Below, piece by piece: positions 34,989 to 43,306 of a DNA stretch of 64,000 nt (its first letter is position 1; each line of letters starts with the position of its first letter). The stretch spans positions 179,739 to 243,738 of the forward strand of contig NZ_FNFQ01000002.1 in NCBI RefSeq assembly GCF_900101175.1. Direction: 5' to 3'. The position numbers and the translations under genes are program-made. The DNA is from Stenotrophomonas pavanii. GTDB taxonomy: Bacteria; Pseudomonadota; Gammaproteobacteria; Xanthomonadales; Xanthomonadaceae. The notes under the pieces were generated by a model. It did not search any database. It was not told the origin of the DNA and saw only the letters and a list, made by a program, of their open reading frames with translations.

Positions 34989-35669
34989 GTGCCACAGTGC
35001 CCCGGTCCTTCACCTGAAACTGCCGCTGCCGTGCCGGACTGGTTGCCCGCCTCCCTGCAGATCCTTCCGCGCAGCTTCTACCAGCGCCCGCCGACCGAGG
35101 TCGCCCCTGAGCTGCTCAACAAGCTGCTGGTCCGCGACGACGGTCGCACCGGCCGCATCGTCGAGGTGGAAGCCTACGCCGGCCGTGATGATCCGGCGGC
35201 GCACTCCTATCGCGGACAGACGCCGCGCACGGCCAGCATGTTCGGCGAGGCCGGCCACCTCTATGTGTATTTCACTTACGGCATGCATTGGGGCAGCAAC
35301 GTGGTCTGTGGAGAGGTCGGTGAAGGCGTGGCGGTTTTGCTGCGGGCCGTCGAGCCGCTGGCGGGCCTTGAGCGCATGCACGAGCTGCGCCCCGCCGCGC
35401 GCCGGGATCACGATCTGGCCAGTGGGCCGGGCAAGCTGTCGCAGGCCTTCGGGCTGGACCGCGGTTTCGACGGCGCCGACCTGGTGACAGGCAGCCACGG
35501 CATTGTCATTGCCAGCGATGGCGTGCCGCCTCCGGCGGATCCGGTGGTGGGGCCTCGCATCGGCATCACACGCGCAGTCGATTTCCCTTGGCGCTGGCAC
35601 ATCCGTGATCACCGTCACGTATCGATTCGACCGCGCTCCCCTGCATCGTCTGTGAAGAGACGCCGATGA
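34989..35669 (+). CDS. 3-methyladenine DNA glycosylase, AAG/MPG type
   Basis: A base-excision repair glycosylase of up to 226 residues. The AAG fold motifs are LLNKLLVRDDGRTGRIVEVEAY, YRGQTPRTASMFGEAGHLYVYFTYGMHW and GPGKLSQAFGLD. The Glu in VEVEAY is the expected catalytic general base. GTG 34989 is used; GTG 35031 (giving MPDWLPASLQ) is an equally credible start. It overlaps the next small gene by 4 nt. Confidence 0.9.
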   Translation: MPQCPGPSPETAAAVPDWLPASLQILPRSFYQRPPTEVAPELLNKLLVRDDGRTGRIVEVEAYAGRDDPAAHSYRGQTPRTASMFGEAGHLYVYFTYGMHWGSNVVCGEVGEGVAVLLRAVEPLAGLERMHELRPAARRDHDLASGPGKLSQAFGLDRGFDGADLVTGSHGIVIASDGVPPPADPVVGPRIGITRAVDFPWRWHIRDHRHVSIRPRSPASSVKRRR

Positions 35670-35860
35670 CCCCTCTCGACAAACCATTGCGGCGCGAACT
35701 GCAGATCGACGGCCAGCCCTACACGCTCACTCTGGATCCGGAAGGACTGAAGCTCGTTGAAAAAGGCCGGCGCAAAGGCATCGCATTGCGCTGGCAGGAC
35801 CTGGTGTCCGGAGACGCCGCGCTGGCCACGGCACTGCAGGCCTCGCTCAGCGAGCGCTGA
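35666..35860 (+). CDS. Small conserved protein of unknown function
   Basis: A 64-residue soluble protein (MTPLDKPLRRELQIDGQPYT at the start, then KGRRKGIALRWQDLVSGDAAL). A pattern of beta-strands ending in a helix is visible. It overlaps the stop of the AAG gene, which argues for co-expression. Similar small proteins follow AAG genes in xanthomonads; the function is not known to me. Confidence 0.7.
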   Translation: MTPLDKPLRRELQIDGQPYTLTLDPEGLKLVEKGRRKGIALRWQDLVSGDAALATALQASLSER

Positions 35861-35896
35861 GCCGGCGCTGCCGCCTCACATCGGCATCACCCAGCC

Positions 35897-37699
35897 ATGG
35901 CGATACATAACGCCGTGCGCACTAGCGTAGCCCCAGACAGCCGCCGCAACCGCCCTCGCCACCCAGCCCTGAAAAGCGCCATGGACGAAGCCGAACGACT
36001 GCTCGAAATCGACCGCCTCCGCCTGCTCGACACGCCGCCGGAACCGGTGTTCGATGCCATTGTCGCCGCCGCGCGCGCCGCCACCGGCATGACCATGGGC
36101 CTGATCACGGTCGTGGCCGAAGACCGACAATGGTTCAAGGCCAACATCGGGTTGGAAGGCGTCAGCGAGACGGCCCGGGAGATCTCGTTCTGCACCCATG
36201 CGATCCGCCAGGACGGGCTGTTCGAGATTCCCGACGCGCGCCAGGACCCCCGCTTCTCCACCAATCCACTGGTGACCGGCGGCCCTCGCATCCGCCACTA
36301 CGCCGGTATCCCGCTGGGCTCGGCGCAGGGCGCGCGCATCGGCACGCTGTGCCTGCTCGATGCCATGCCCGGCGTGCTGTCGCCGTCGCAGCGCGAGCTG
36401 ATGGTGCACCTGGCGCGGGTCACCACGCAGGTGCTCGAGCAGCGCAGCACGCTGATGGCCCAGGTCGGCCAGGCCAAGGCGCTGCATCGCGAGCTCAAGC
36501 GCAGCGAGGATTTCCTGGAGCGCACCAACCGCGCCGCGCGGGTGGGCGGCTGGGAAATGGACCTGGTCAGCAACGAGGTGCGCTGGACCCGCGAGACCAA
36601 GCAGATCCACGGCGTGCGGGCCAACTACCAGCCCACGCTTGATACCGCCCTGTCGTTCTATCGCGAAGACAGCCGCGCCATCATCCGCACTGCGGTGCAG
36701 CGCTGCATCGATGAAGGGACCTCCTGGGAAGTGCAGCTGCCGATGACCACTGCCGACGGGCGCGCGATCTGGACCCGGGTGGTCGGGGGACGTCAGCAGG
36801 TCGATGGACGCCCGCGGCTGGTCGGGGCCATCCAGGACATCACCGAAGAGCGCGCCGCACTGGACGCGCTGGAGGCCAGCGAGACACGCTACCGCCGGCT
36901 GTTCCACTACAGCCTGGGCCTGATCTGCACCCACACGCTGGAAGGCGTGCTGACCTCGGTCAATCCGGCCGCCGTGCAGTCGCTGGGGTTCGAAGAGAGC
37001 CAGATGATCGGGCGCAGCCTGTGTGACCTGATGCCGCCGGAAAAGCGCGAGGGCTTCAAGGCCTACCTCAAGCGGATACAGGCCAACCACACCGACGCCG
37101 GCGTGATCGAACTGATCGCCGCCGATGGAACCCGCCATTACTGGGCGTACCACAACGTGCTCGATACCGAGGCCGATCCGCCCTATGTGCTTGGACACGC
37201 GCAGGACGTCACCGCCCTGCGGATGCAGGAACAACAGCTGCGCGAGATGTCCTTCAAGGATCCACTCACCCAATGCTACAACCGCCGCTTCCTGCACCGC
37301 CTGGATGAACTGGTCGACGAGCGCTGGGCCTGCGTGATGTTCGATCTGGATCATTTCAAGCGCATCAACGACACCCAGGGCCATCGCCGCGGCGATGCCG
37401 TGCTGGTCGAGTTCGCGGCCTTCCTGCGCTCCGCCCTCGGCAAGGATGAAACCGTGGTGCGGCTGGGCGGCGACGAGTTCATGGTGGTGCTGGTCGCACC
37501 CGCGCACGGCCGTCTGAGCGAGCTTGAACACTGGTACCGGGACCATGCAGCGCTGTCACCCACCGCGTTCTCGATGGGCGCGGCGATCAATACGCCCGGC
37601 GAGCCAGTGGCCGACACCATCCAGAAGGCCGACAGCCGCCTGTACCGTACCCGCGAGCGGGTGCGCCGCGAGCGGCGCGAGGACCCCGCCGCGCGCTGA
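35897..37699 (+). CDS. GAF-PAS-PAS-GGDEF diguanylate cyclase
   Basis: A 600-residue sensor that probably makes cyclic di-GMP. A GAF domain (about 30-200) contains FCTHAIRQDGLFEIPDARQDPRF and GAGIPL-type turns; two PAS domains follow (about 205-325 and 330-430); the GGDEF domain is C-terminal, with RLGGDEFMVV intact near residue 520. The inhibitory RxxD site five residues before GGDEF is absent (GKDE there), so product inhibition at that site is not expected. ATG 35981 is an alternative start that drops 28 residues. It abuts the xthA gene tail to tail. Confidence 0.88.
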   Translation: MAIHNAVRTSVAPDSRRNRPRHPALKSAMDEAERLLEIDRLRLLDTPPEPVFDAIVAAARAATGMTMGLITVVAEDRQWFKANIGLEGVSETAREISFCTHAIRQDGLFEIPDARQDPRFSTNPLVTGGPRIRHYAGIPLGSAQGARIGTLCLLDAMPGVLSPSQRELMVHLARVTTQVLEQRSTLMAQVGQAKALHRELKRSEDFLERTNRAARVGGWEMDLVSNEVRWTRETKQIHGVRANYQPTLDTALSFYREDSRAIIRTAVQRCIDEGTSWEVQLPMTTADGRAIWTRVVGGRQQVDGRPRLVGAIQDITEERAALDALEASETRYRRLFHYSLGLICTHTLEGVLTSVNPAAVQSLGFEESQMIGRSLCDLMPPEKREGFKAYLKRIQANHTDAGVIELIAADGTRHYWAYHNVLDTEADPPYVLGHAQDVTALRMQEQQLREMSFKDPLTQCYNRRFLHRLDELVDERWACVMFDLDHFKRINDTQGHRRGDAVLVEFAAFLRSALGKDETVVRLGGDEFMVVLVAPAHGRLSELEHWYRDHAALSPTAFSMGAAINTPGEPVADTIQKADSRLYRTRERVRRERREDPAAR

Positions 37700-38491
37700 T
37701 CAGGCGCGCACCGTCACCCAGGCCGGCGCATGATCGCTGGCCTTTTCCTGCAGGCGTACCCAGCGGTCGACGCCGGCATCCTTCAGTCGCTCCGTCAGCA
37801 CGGGATTCAACAGCAGATGATCGATGCGCAGCCCACGGTCGCGCTCGGCATGCTGGCGGAAGTAGTCCCAGAATGTGTAGATCGTGGCGTCGCCGTGCAC
37901 CTGCCTCAGCGCATCGGTCCAGCCCTGCGCGAGCAGCCGCTCGAAGGCCTCGCGAACCTCGGGCTGGAACAGGGCATCGCGGCGCCAGGCCTTGGGGTCG
38001 TAGACGTCGGCATCGGTGGGAATCACATTGAAGTCACCCAGCAGCAGTGCCGGGTGCGGCAGATCGACCAGGCTGCGCGCATGCCGGAGGAGGCGCTCCA
38101 TCCAGCGCAGCTTGTAGTCGAACTTCGGCCCGGGCTGCGGGTTGCCGTTGGGCAGGTAGAGGGCGCCCACGATGACGCCGTGCACGGCCGCTTCCAGGTA
38201 GCGGCTCTGCGTATCCCTGGGTTCGCCCGGCAAGCGCCGGCGGCTCTCAACCGGGGTGGTCCCCCGTGCCAGCAGCGCCACGCCGTTCCAGCGCGCCTCG
38301 CCCTGCCACAGCGCACCGTAGCCGGCCTCTTCCAATGCTGCAGCGGGAAACGCGGCGTCGGTCGCCTTCAGTTCCTGCAGGGCAACCACGTCCGGCGATT
38401 CCCTGTGCAGCCAATCCAGCAACTGCGGCAGGCGCGTGCCGATCCCGTTGACGTTGAACGTGGCAATGCGGAGCGTCTTGCGGCGGGCCAT
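37700..38491 (-). CDS. xthA: Exodeoxyribonuclease III (AP endonuclease)
   Basis: A 263-residue DNA repair enzyme. The start at ATG 38491 gives MARRKTLRIATFNVNGIGTRL, the ExoIII N-terminus with metal-binding Asn; upstream in-frame ATGs are less likely. Other motifs are ALQELKATD, ALYLPNGNPQPGPKFDYK, LLLGDFNVIPTDAD, LRIDHLLL and ASDHAPAWV. It incises at abasic sites and degrades 3' ends in dsDNA. Confidence 0.92.
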   Translation of the reverse strand: MARRKTLRIATFNVNGIGTRLPQLLDWLHRESPDVVALQELKATDAAFPAAALEEAGYGALWQGEARWNGVALLARGTTPVESRRRLPGEPRDTQSRYLEAAVHGVIVGALYLPNGNPQPGPKFDYKLRWMERLLRHARSLVDLPHPALLLGDFNVIPTDADVYDPKAWRRDALFQPEVREAFERLLAQGWTDALRQVHGDATIYTFWDYFRQHAERDRGLRIDHLLLNPVLTERLKDAGVDRWVRLQEKASDHAPAWVTVRA

Positions 38492-38650
38492 GCACGAGGC
38501 CTCTCTGCGCTGCGGATGAGCCTTCACTGTGCGCGCCGGCGCATGCACGGTCCGTGGATGCCGCGTCACGGCAGGGTTCCGTTCGTTTCACGAGCCGCTG
38601 TCACGCCCGGCAGCAGGCTGTTCGCCCGTGAACGGTGCTGGAGAAGCCTC

Positions 38651-40237
38651 ATGGCGGTGCGTCCGCTGCGCGCCATCTACCAGATCGACCCCTACCTGTT
38701 CCGCGACAGCAATGGCCGCGGCTGGGGCACGCTGGATGGCATCACCGAAAAGCTGGACCATCTGCAATGGCTCGGCATCAGCCATGTGTGGCTGCTGCCG
38801 TTCTACTGCAACGCCGGCCGTGACGGTGGCTACGATGTCACCGACCACTATCGCATCGATCCACGCCTCGGCGATGAGTCCGCGTTCCAGCGCCTGGTCG
38901 ATGCCGCCGATGCACGTGGCATCGGCATCATCCTGGAACTGGTGATGCAGCACACTGCCAGCGCGCACCCCTGGTTCGTCGCCGCGCAGCAGGGCGACCC
39001 GGCCTGGCGCGCCTGGTATCTCTGGAGCGACCACGTACCGGACGACGGCCTGCAGCCGATGTTCCCGCCCATCGAGGCCTCGGCCTGGACGTGGGATGCC
39101 GAGGCCGGCGCGTTCAACCGGCACATGTTCTACCGGCACGAGCCGGACCTGGAGCTGGCCCACGCACCGGTTCGCGACGAACTGCTGCGGGTGATGGAAT
39201 TCTGGCTGCAGCGCGGCGTAGCCGGCTTCCGCGTGGACGCCGTCCCGTATATGGTCGAGCGCGCCCGCCACGCGGACCCGCACGACGACGGACTGTGGCT
39301 GCTGGAGGCGATGCGTGCCACGGCAGACGCGCAGCAGCCGGGCCTGCCGCTGATCGGCGAAGCGGACGTCAGCGCATCCCACTACGGTGACTTCCTGTGC
39401 GAGGGGCGGCGCCTCTCGCACCTGCTCGACTTCCACCTCAACAATCACTTCTTCCTGGCACTGGCGCGCGGTGACGCGAGCGAAGTGGCGCGGGTCATGG
39501 CCGAATACGGCCCACAGGCGCCGCCGGACACCCGCATCGCCTGGCTGCGCAACAATGATGAGCTGGACCTGGAGCAGCTGGAGCCGGACGAACGCGAAGC
39601 GGTGATGCAGCGCTTCGCACCCGAACCTGGCATGCGCATCTATGGCCGCGGCATCCGCCGCCGGCTTGCACCGATGCTGGAGGGCGATGTCGCATGGCAG
39701 GCCATGGCCTGGGCGGCGCTGCTGTCGCTGGGCCAGGTGCCGGTGATCCGCTATGGCGAGGAGATCGGCCTGGGTGACTGCCTGGAGCTGCCCGAACGCA
39801 ATGCCGTGCGCATGCCCATGCACTGGCATGGCCGCCCAGGGGCGGGGTTCACCGATCGACCGCGGCATGCGTGGCGCGCGCCACCGGCAGACGGCCCCTA
39901 CGGCTACCGGACGGTGAATGTCGAGGTGCAACGTAGAACGCCCGGCTCGCTGCTGCTGCGCGTGCGCGAGCTGCTGCTGCAGCGCAATGCCCATCCCGTG
40001 CTGCAGCAGGGGCCACATGCGCTCGACCCACCGTCACCTGCGTTGCTGATGCTCTGCTACGGCGACGCGCCCCGGCAGGCGTTGGCACTGATCAACTTCG
40101 GCGACGAACCGGTGGAGGTGGATCTGCCCCTGCGCGGCCCGCTGCGCACGCTGGTGGCCCATGGCGCCAGGCTGCGCGATCACCGCTGCACCCTGCAGGG
40201 ACACGGCTACACCTGGCTGGCCGCAGACGGGGCCTGA
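38651..40237 (+). CDS. GH13 alpha-amylase-family protein (trehalose synthase-like)
   Basis: A 528-residue enzyme of family GH13. Catalytic residues are nucleophile Asp196 (GFRVDAVPY), acid/base Glu237 (LIGEADV) and transition-state stabiliser Asp303 in LRNNDELDLE. The N-terminal IYQIDPYLFRDSNGRGWGTLDGI resembles the trehalose synthase/maltose glucosyltransferase branch (usually YEIYPRSF/W). At the normal NHD motif the His is replaced by Asn (NND), and no N-terminal CBM or kinase domain is fused. The reaction could be trehalose synthase, sucrose hydrolysis or a related transglycosylation. Its 3' end overlaps the convergent LLM gene by 31 bp. Confidence 0.85.
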   Translation: MAVRPLRAIYQIDPYLFRDSNGRGWGTLDGITEKLDHLQWLGISHVWLLPFYCNAGRDGGYDVTDHYRIDPRLGDESAFQRLVDAADARGIGIILELVMQHTASAHPWFVAAQQGDPAWRAWYLWSDHVPDDGLQPMFPPIEASAWTWDAEAGAFNRHMFYRHEPDLELAHAPVRDELLRVMEFWLQRGVAGFRVDAVPYMVERARHADPHDDGLWLLEAMRATADAQQPGLPLIGEADVSASHYGDFLCEGRRLSHLLDFHLNNHFFLALARGDASEVARVMAEYGPQAPPDTRIAWLRNNDELDLEQLEPDEREAVMQRFAPEPGMRIYGRGIRRRLAPMLEGDVAWQAMAWAALLSLGQVPVIRYGEEIGLGDCLELPERNAVRMPMHWHGRPGAGFTDRPRHAWRAPPADGPYGYRTVNVEVQRRTPGSLLLRVRELLLQRNAHPVLQQGPHALDPPSPALLMLCYGDAPRQALALINFGDEPVEVDLPLRGPLRTLVAHGARLRDHRCTLQGHGYTWLAADGA

Positions 40238-41193
40238 GTGCGCAGCGCGGGCAGCACGTGTTCGGCGAAGTCATCGATGAAGCGTTCCTGCTCACGGTTC
40301 ACGTTGTGCAGGTAGATGCGATCGAACCCCAATGATTGCAGTTCCTGCAGCCAGGCCTTGTGCCGGGCCAGGTCTGCCGATACATGCACGCGCCCGCGTA
40401 GCTCCTCGGCGCTGATCGATCGGGCGTGTGCTTCGAACTGTTCGGGCTGGTCCAGCCCTTCGGCCAGTTCCGGTGGGAGCACGTTGGCGCTCCACTGCTC
40501 CATCGCGCCGTCCAGCGCCGCTTGTTCGGCGCGGGCGTAGGAGAGCTTGGCCTGCAGGTACATCGGCTTGCCCCTGCCACCGCCGTCCTCGAACGCCGCC
40601 ACGACGCGCCTCAACTGCGCCAGTGGCTGGCTGATGGTGATCAGGCCATCGGCCCAGCCGCCCATCCAGCGTGCGGTTTCCTCAGTGACTGCCGCCCCCA
40701 GCAGCGGCAGCGGCAGTGCTGGCCGGCTGTACAGCCGCGCCTTTCGGACCTGGAAGCCCCCCGTGTGGTCGACCTGCTCGCCGCCCCACAACCGCCGCAT
40801 CACCTCGGCCGCATCGCGCAGTGCCTTCTGCCGCTCCCGCTTGGCTGGCCACGCCTGTCCGGTGATGCGTTCGTTCAGCGCCTCGCCGGTGCCGAGTGCC
40901 AGCCAGATCCGCCCCGGCGCCAGCTGCTCCAGGGTGGCCGCGGCCTGCGCCACCAATGCCGGGTGCTGGCGCAGCATCGGGCACGTCACCATGCCCAGGG
41001 TCAACGCGCTCTGCACTGCCAGTGCGCCCGCCCATACCCAGCTATGGCCGGACTGCCCTTGCGCGGCCGTCCAGGGGTGGAAGTGGTCCGAGCACATCAG
41101 GGCCTCGAATCCCGCCTGTTCGGCGCGCAGCGCCAGGCCCAACAGCGTGGCGGGCGGGAACTGCTCATGCGATGCGTGGTAGCCGATGGTCAT
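40207..41193 (-). CDS. LLM-class flavin-dependent oxidoreductase (TIGR03885-type)
   Basis: A 328-residue luciferase-like monooxygenase. It begins MTIGYHASHEQFPPATLLGL and contains the LLM features HPALVAQAAATLEQLAPGR and GTGEALNERITGQAWP. ATG 41193 is chosen after CAGGGAA; an upstream in-frame ATG lies 9 codons earlier. It is close to the non-F420 LLM oxidoreductases annotated TIGR03885 in Pseudomonas. The substrate is unknown. Confidence 0.82.
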   Translation of the reverse strand: MTIGYHASHEQFPPATLLGLALRAEQAGFEALMCSDHFHPWTAAQGQSGHSWVWAGALAVQSALTLGMVTCPMLRQHPALVAQAAATLEQLAPGRIWLALGTGEALNERITGQAWPAKRERQKALRDAAEVMRRLWGGEQVDHTGGFQVRKARLYSRPALPLPLLGAAVTEETARWMGGWADGLITISQPLAQLRRVVAAFEDGGGRGKPMYLQAKLSYARAEQAALDGAMEQWSANVLPPELAEGLDQPEQFEAHARSISAEELRGRVHVSADLARHKAWLQELQSLGFDRIYLHNVNREQERFIDDFAEHVLPALRTQAPSAASQV

Positions 41194-41252
41194 CACGGAT
41201 TCCCTGCGGGCACTGGACACGATGGCAACACGCCCCCAGCTAAAACGGCGTC

Positions 41253-41636
41253 ATGGAAACGAACGCTTCCTGCATCGGGCATCGACGCTGGGCTATCGCT
41301 GAGGGCTACATTCCCGCCTGGAGCAACGGCCCGTCACCGGAGATGCAGAGCCACGAAACCTGCTGCGTACTCAATGCCGGCAACGAGGACGCGCATGTCA
41401 CGCTGACCCTCTACTTCGAGGACCGCGATCCTGTCGGCCCCTACCGGATCACCGTACCCGCGCGACGCACCTGCCATCTGCGCTTCAATGACCTGGAGGA
41501 CCCGGCGCCGGTGCCGCGCGGCATGGGCTTCGCCACCCTCGTCGAATCCGACCAGCCGATCATCGTGCAGCACACGCGGCTGGATTCGCGGCAGCCGGCC
41601 AACAGCATCATGACCACGATCGCCCATCCGTTGTGA
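41253..41636 (+). CDS. Sensory rhodopsin transducer (ASRT) homologue
   Basis: A 127-residue soluble protein of the ASRT family (Anabaena sensory rhodopsin transducer, a tetrameric jelly-roll-like beta sandwich). Recognisable stretches are RRWAIAEGYIPAWSNGPSPE, CVLNAGNEDAHVTLTLYFED and RRTCHLRFNDLEDPAPVPRG. No rhodopsin gene occurs in the window; proteins of this family without rhodopsins are known and are thought to bind sugars. The identification is fairly confident, the role is not. Confidence 0.82.
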   Translation: METNASCIGHRRWAIAEGYIPAWSNGPSPEMQSHETCCVLNAGNEDAHVTLTLYFEDRDPVGPYRITVPARRTCHLRFNDLEDPAPVPRGMGFATLVESDQPIIVQHTRLDSRQPANSIMTTIAHPL

Positions 41637-41736
41637 AGCCGCACGCGAGCGCGTCCACACAGTCACGACACTGTACCCTCCGGTCGTTTACCCGTTCGGC
41701 GCGACACTGGGGTCAATCAACGATCGGAGAGTGACG

Positions 41737-42603
41737 ATGGCCCTGCCCGACTACCCACGCCCGCCCTTCCCCGCCCAGCAGCAATCCTTCCCCGGCAAGA
41801 CCGCGCAGATGCAGCCGCGGCCGGACCACGGCGAGGACAGCTATCGCGGCCATGGCCAGCTGCAGGGCAAAAAGGCACTGATCACCGGCGGTGACAGCGG
41901 CATCGGCGCAGCGGTGGCCATCGCTTTCGCGCGCGAGGGCGCCGATGTCGCCATCGCGTTCCTCGATGGCGAGCAGGACGACGCCCGCCATGTACAGCAG
42001 CAGATCGAACAGGCCGGGCGCAAGGCCGTGCTCGTGCCCTGTGACATCAGCGACCCGGCGCAGGCGCGCTCGCTGGTGGATCGTGTGGCCAGCGAGCTGG
42101 ACGGTCTCGACATCCTCGTCAACAACGCGGCCTACCAGCGCTACTACGAGCATTTCGACGACATCACCCTGGATGACTGGAAGCGGACGTTCGATACCAA
42201 TGTCCACGCCGTGTTCAATCTGACGCGGTTGTGCGTGCCGCACCTGCGCGGTGGCGGCGCGATCATCAACACCGCATCGGTCAATTCCAAGCGACCGACC
42301 CCGAACATCCTTCCGTACTCTGCGACCAAGGGCGCCGTCGCCAACCTGACGCTGGGGCTGGCGGGCCTGCTGGCCGAGTATCAGATCCGCGTCAATGCCG
42401 TGCTGCCCGGCCCGATCTGGACGCCGTTCATTCCGGCAGGCATGGCCGCCGAAGAGGTCGAGCAGTTCGGCTCGCAAACGCCGTTCGGCCGCCCCGGGCA
42501 ACCCGCCGAACTGGCCTCGGCCTACGTGATGCTGGCTTCCGACAGCGCCAGTTACACCTCCGGTGCATTGCTGACCATCTCCGGCGGCGCGGCAACGCTG
42601 TGA
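41737..42603 (+). CDS. SDR-family oxidoreductase, YhdF/YghA-like
   Basis: A 288-residue dehydrogenase. ATG 41737 follows CGGAGAGTGACG. The N-terminal 40 residues (PRPPFPAQQQSFPGKTAQMQ) are the extended start of this branch. Motifs are TGGDSGIGAAVA for NADP and NTASVNS...Y-S-ATK for catalysis. Homologues in Bacillus (YhdF) and enterobacteria (YghA) are general stress aldehyde/sugar reductases. It lies 6 nt before the MscS gene. Confidence 0.87.
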   Translation: MALPDYPRPPFPAQQQSFPGKTAQMQPRPDHGEDSYRGHGQLQGKKALITGGDSGIGAAVAIAFAREGADVAIAFLDGEQDDARHVQQQIEQAGRKAVLVPCDISDPAQARSLVDRVASELDGLDILVNNAAYQRYYEHFDDITLDDWKRTFDTNVHAVFNLTRLCVPHLRGGGAIINTASVNSKRPTPNILPYSATKGAVANLTLGLAGLLAEYQIRVNAVLPGPIWTPFIPAGMAAEEVEQFGSQTPFGRPGQPAELASAYVMLASDSASYTSGALLTISGGAATL

Positions 42604-42609
42604 CCACTC

Positions 42610-43203
42610 ATGGCCGGACTGCCTGCCTGGATCGCGGATTGGCTGCTGGTGGTGGTGCCGGTGGCCGAGGTGCTGGTCATTCTCGGGGTGGCCTGGTTGA
42701 TGGTGCGTGCCCTGGCGTGGTTGCTTGTGCAGGCCCGGCAGCGCGGCCGGCTGGCGCCTGAACTGCACGTAGGCCTGCGCCGCGGCGGTGCGCTGCTGCT
42801 GTACCTGGCGGCCACGCTGCTGATACTGGAGCGCCTGGGCGTGTCGCGCTCGGTGCTGTGGACCGCGCTGACCGGCTTCATGGCAGTCGGTGCGGTGGCA
42901 TTCTTCGCCGCATGGAGCGTGCTGTCCAATCTATTCTGTTCGTTCCTGATCGTCGCCACGCGCCCGTTCCGCATCAACGACACCATCGAGGTACTGGAGA
43001 GCGTGGACAAGCCGGGCCTGTGTGGCCAGGTGGTGGACATCAACCTGATCTACACCACGCTGAGTGATCGTGGCGACGGCGCGCGTGGTTGCCTGCTGCG
43101 CGTGCCGAACTCGTTGTTCTTCCAGCGCATTACCCGCCACTGGGGTGACAGCGGCTATTCGCAGCTGCCGGGCAGCCTGCCGATAAAGGGCAAGGTGCGC
43201 TGA
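42610..43203 (+). CDS. Short MscS-type mechanosensitive channel
   Basis: A 197-residue inner-membrane channel. Hydrophobic segments lie at about 10-38, 55-75 and 83-118; the pore helix and start of the beta domain are VLWTALTGFMAVGAVAFFAAWSVLSNLF then FRINDTIEV. The C-terminal domain is much shorter than in MscS (about 280). It probably relieves osmotic stress; it follows the SDR gene in the same unit. Confidence 0.85.
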   Translation: MAGLPAWIADWLLVVVPVAEVLVILGVAWLMVRALAWLLVQARQRGRLAPELHVGLRRGGALLLYLAATLLILERLGVSRSVLWTALTGFMAVGAVAFFAAWSVLSNLFCSFLIVATRPFRINDTIEVLESVDKPGLCGQVVDINLIYTTLSDRGDGARGCLLRVPNSLFFQRITRHWGDSGYSQLPGSLPIKGKVR

Positions 43204-43275
43204 GCAGCGGCAGGGCCGCGCCCATGCCCGGCTTGCTGCGCGCAGCGCAGGGGGCATCGCGGCCGAACGGAGTGC

Positions 43276-43299
43276 AGCCGAGCGCGGGCCCGGCTCTAC
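43276..43299 (-). repeat. SMAG-like palindrome between convergent genes
   Basis: On the minus strand it reads GTAGAGCCGGGCCCGCGCTC followed by GGCT, a GTAG-headed imperfect palindrome between the MscS and macB genes. It may serve as a shared terminator of the converging transcripts. Confidence 0.6.
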
Positions 43300-43306
43300 A
43301 GTGACC

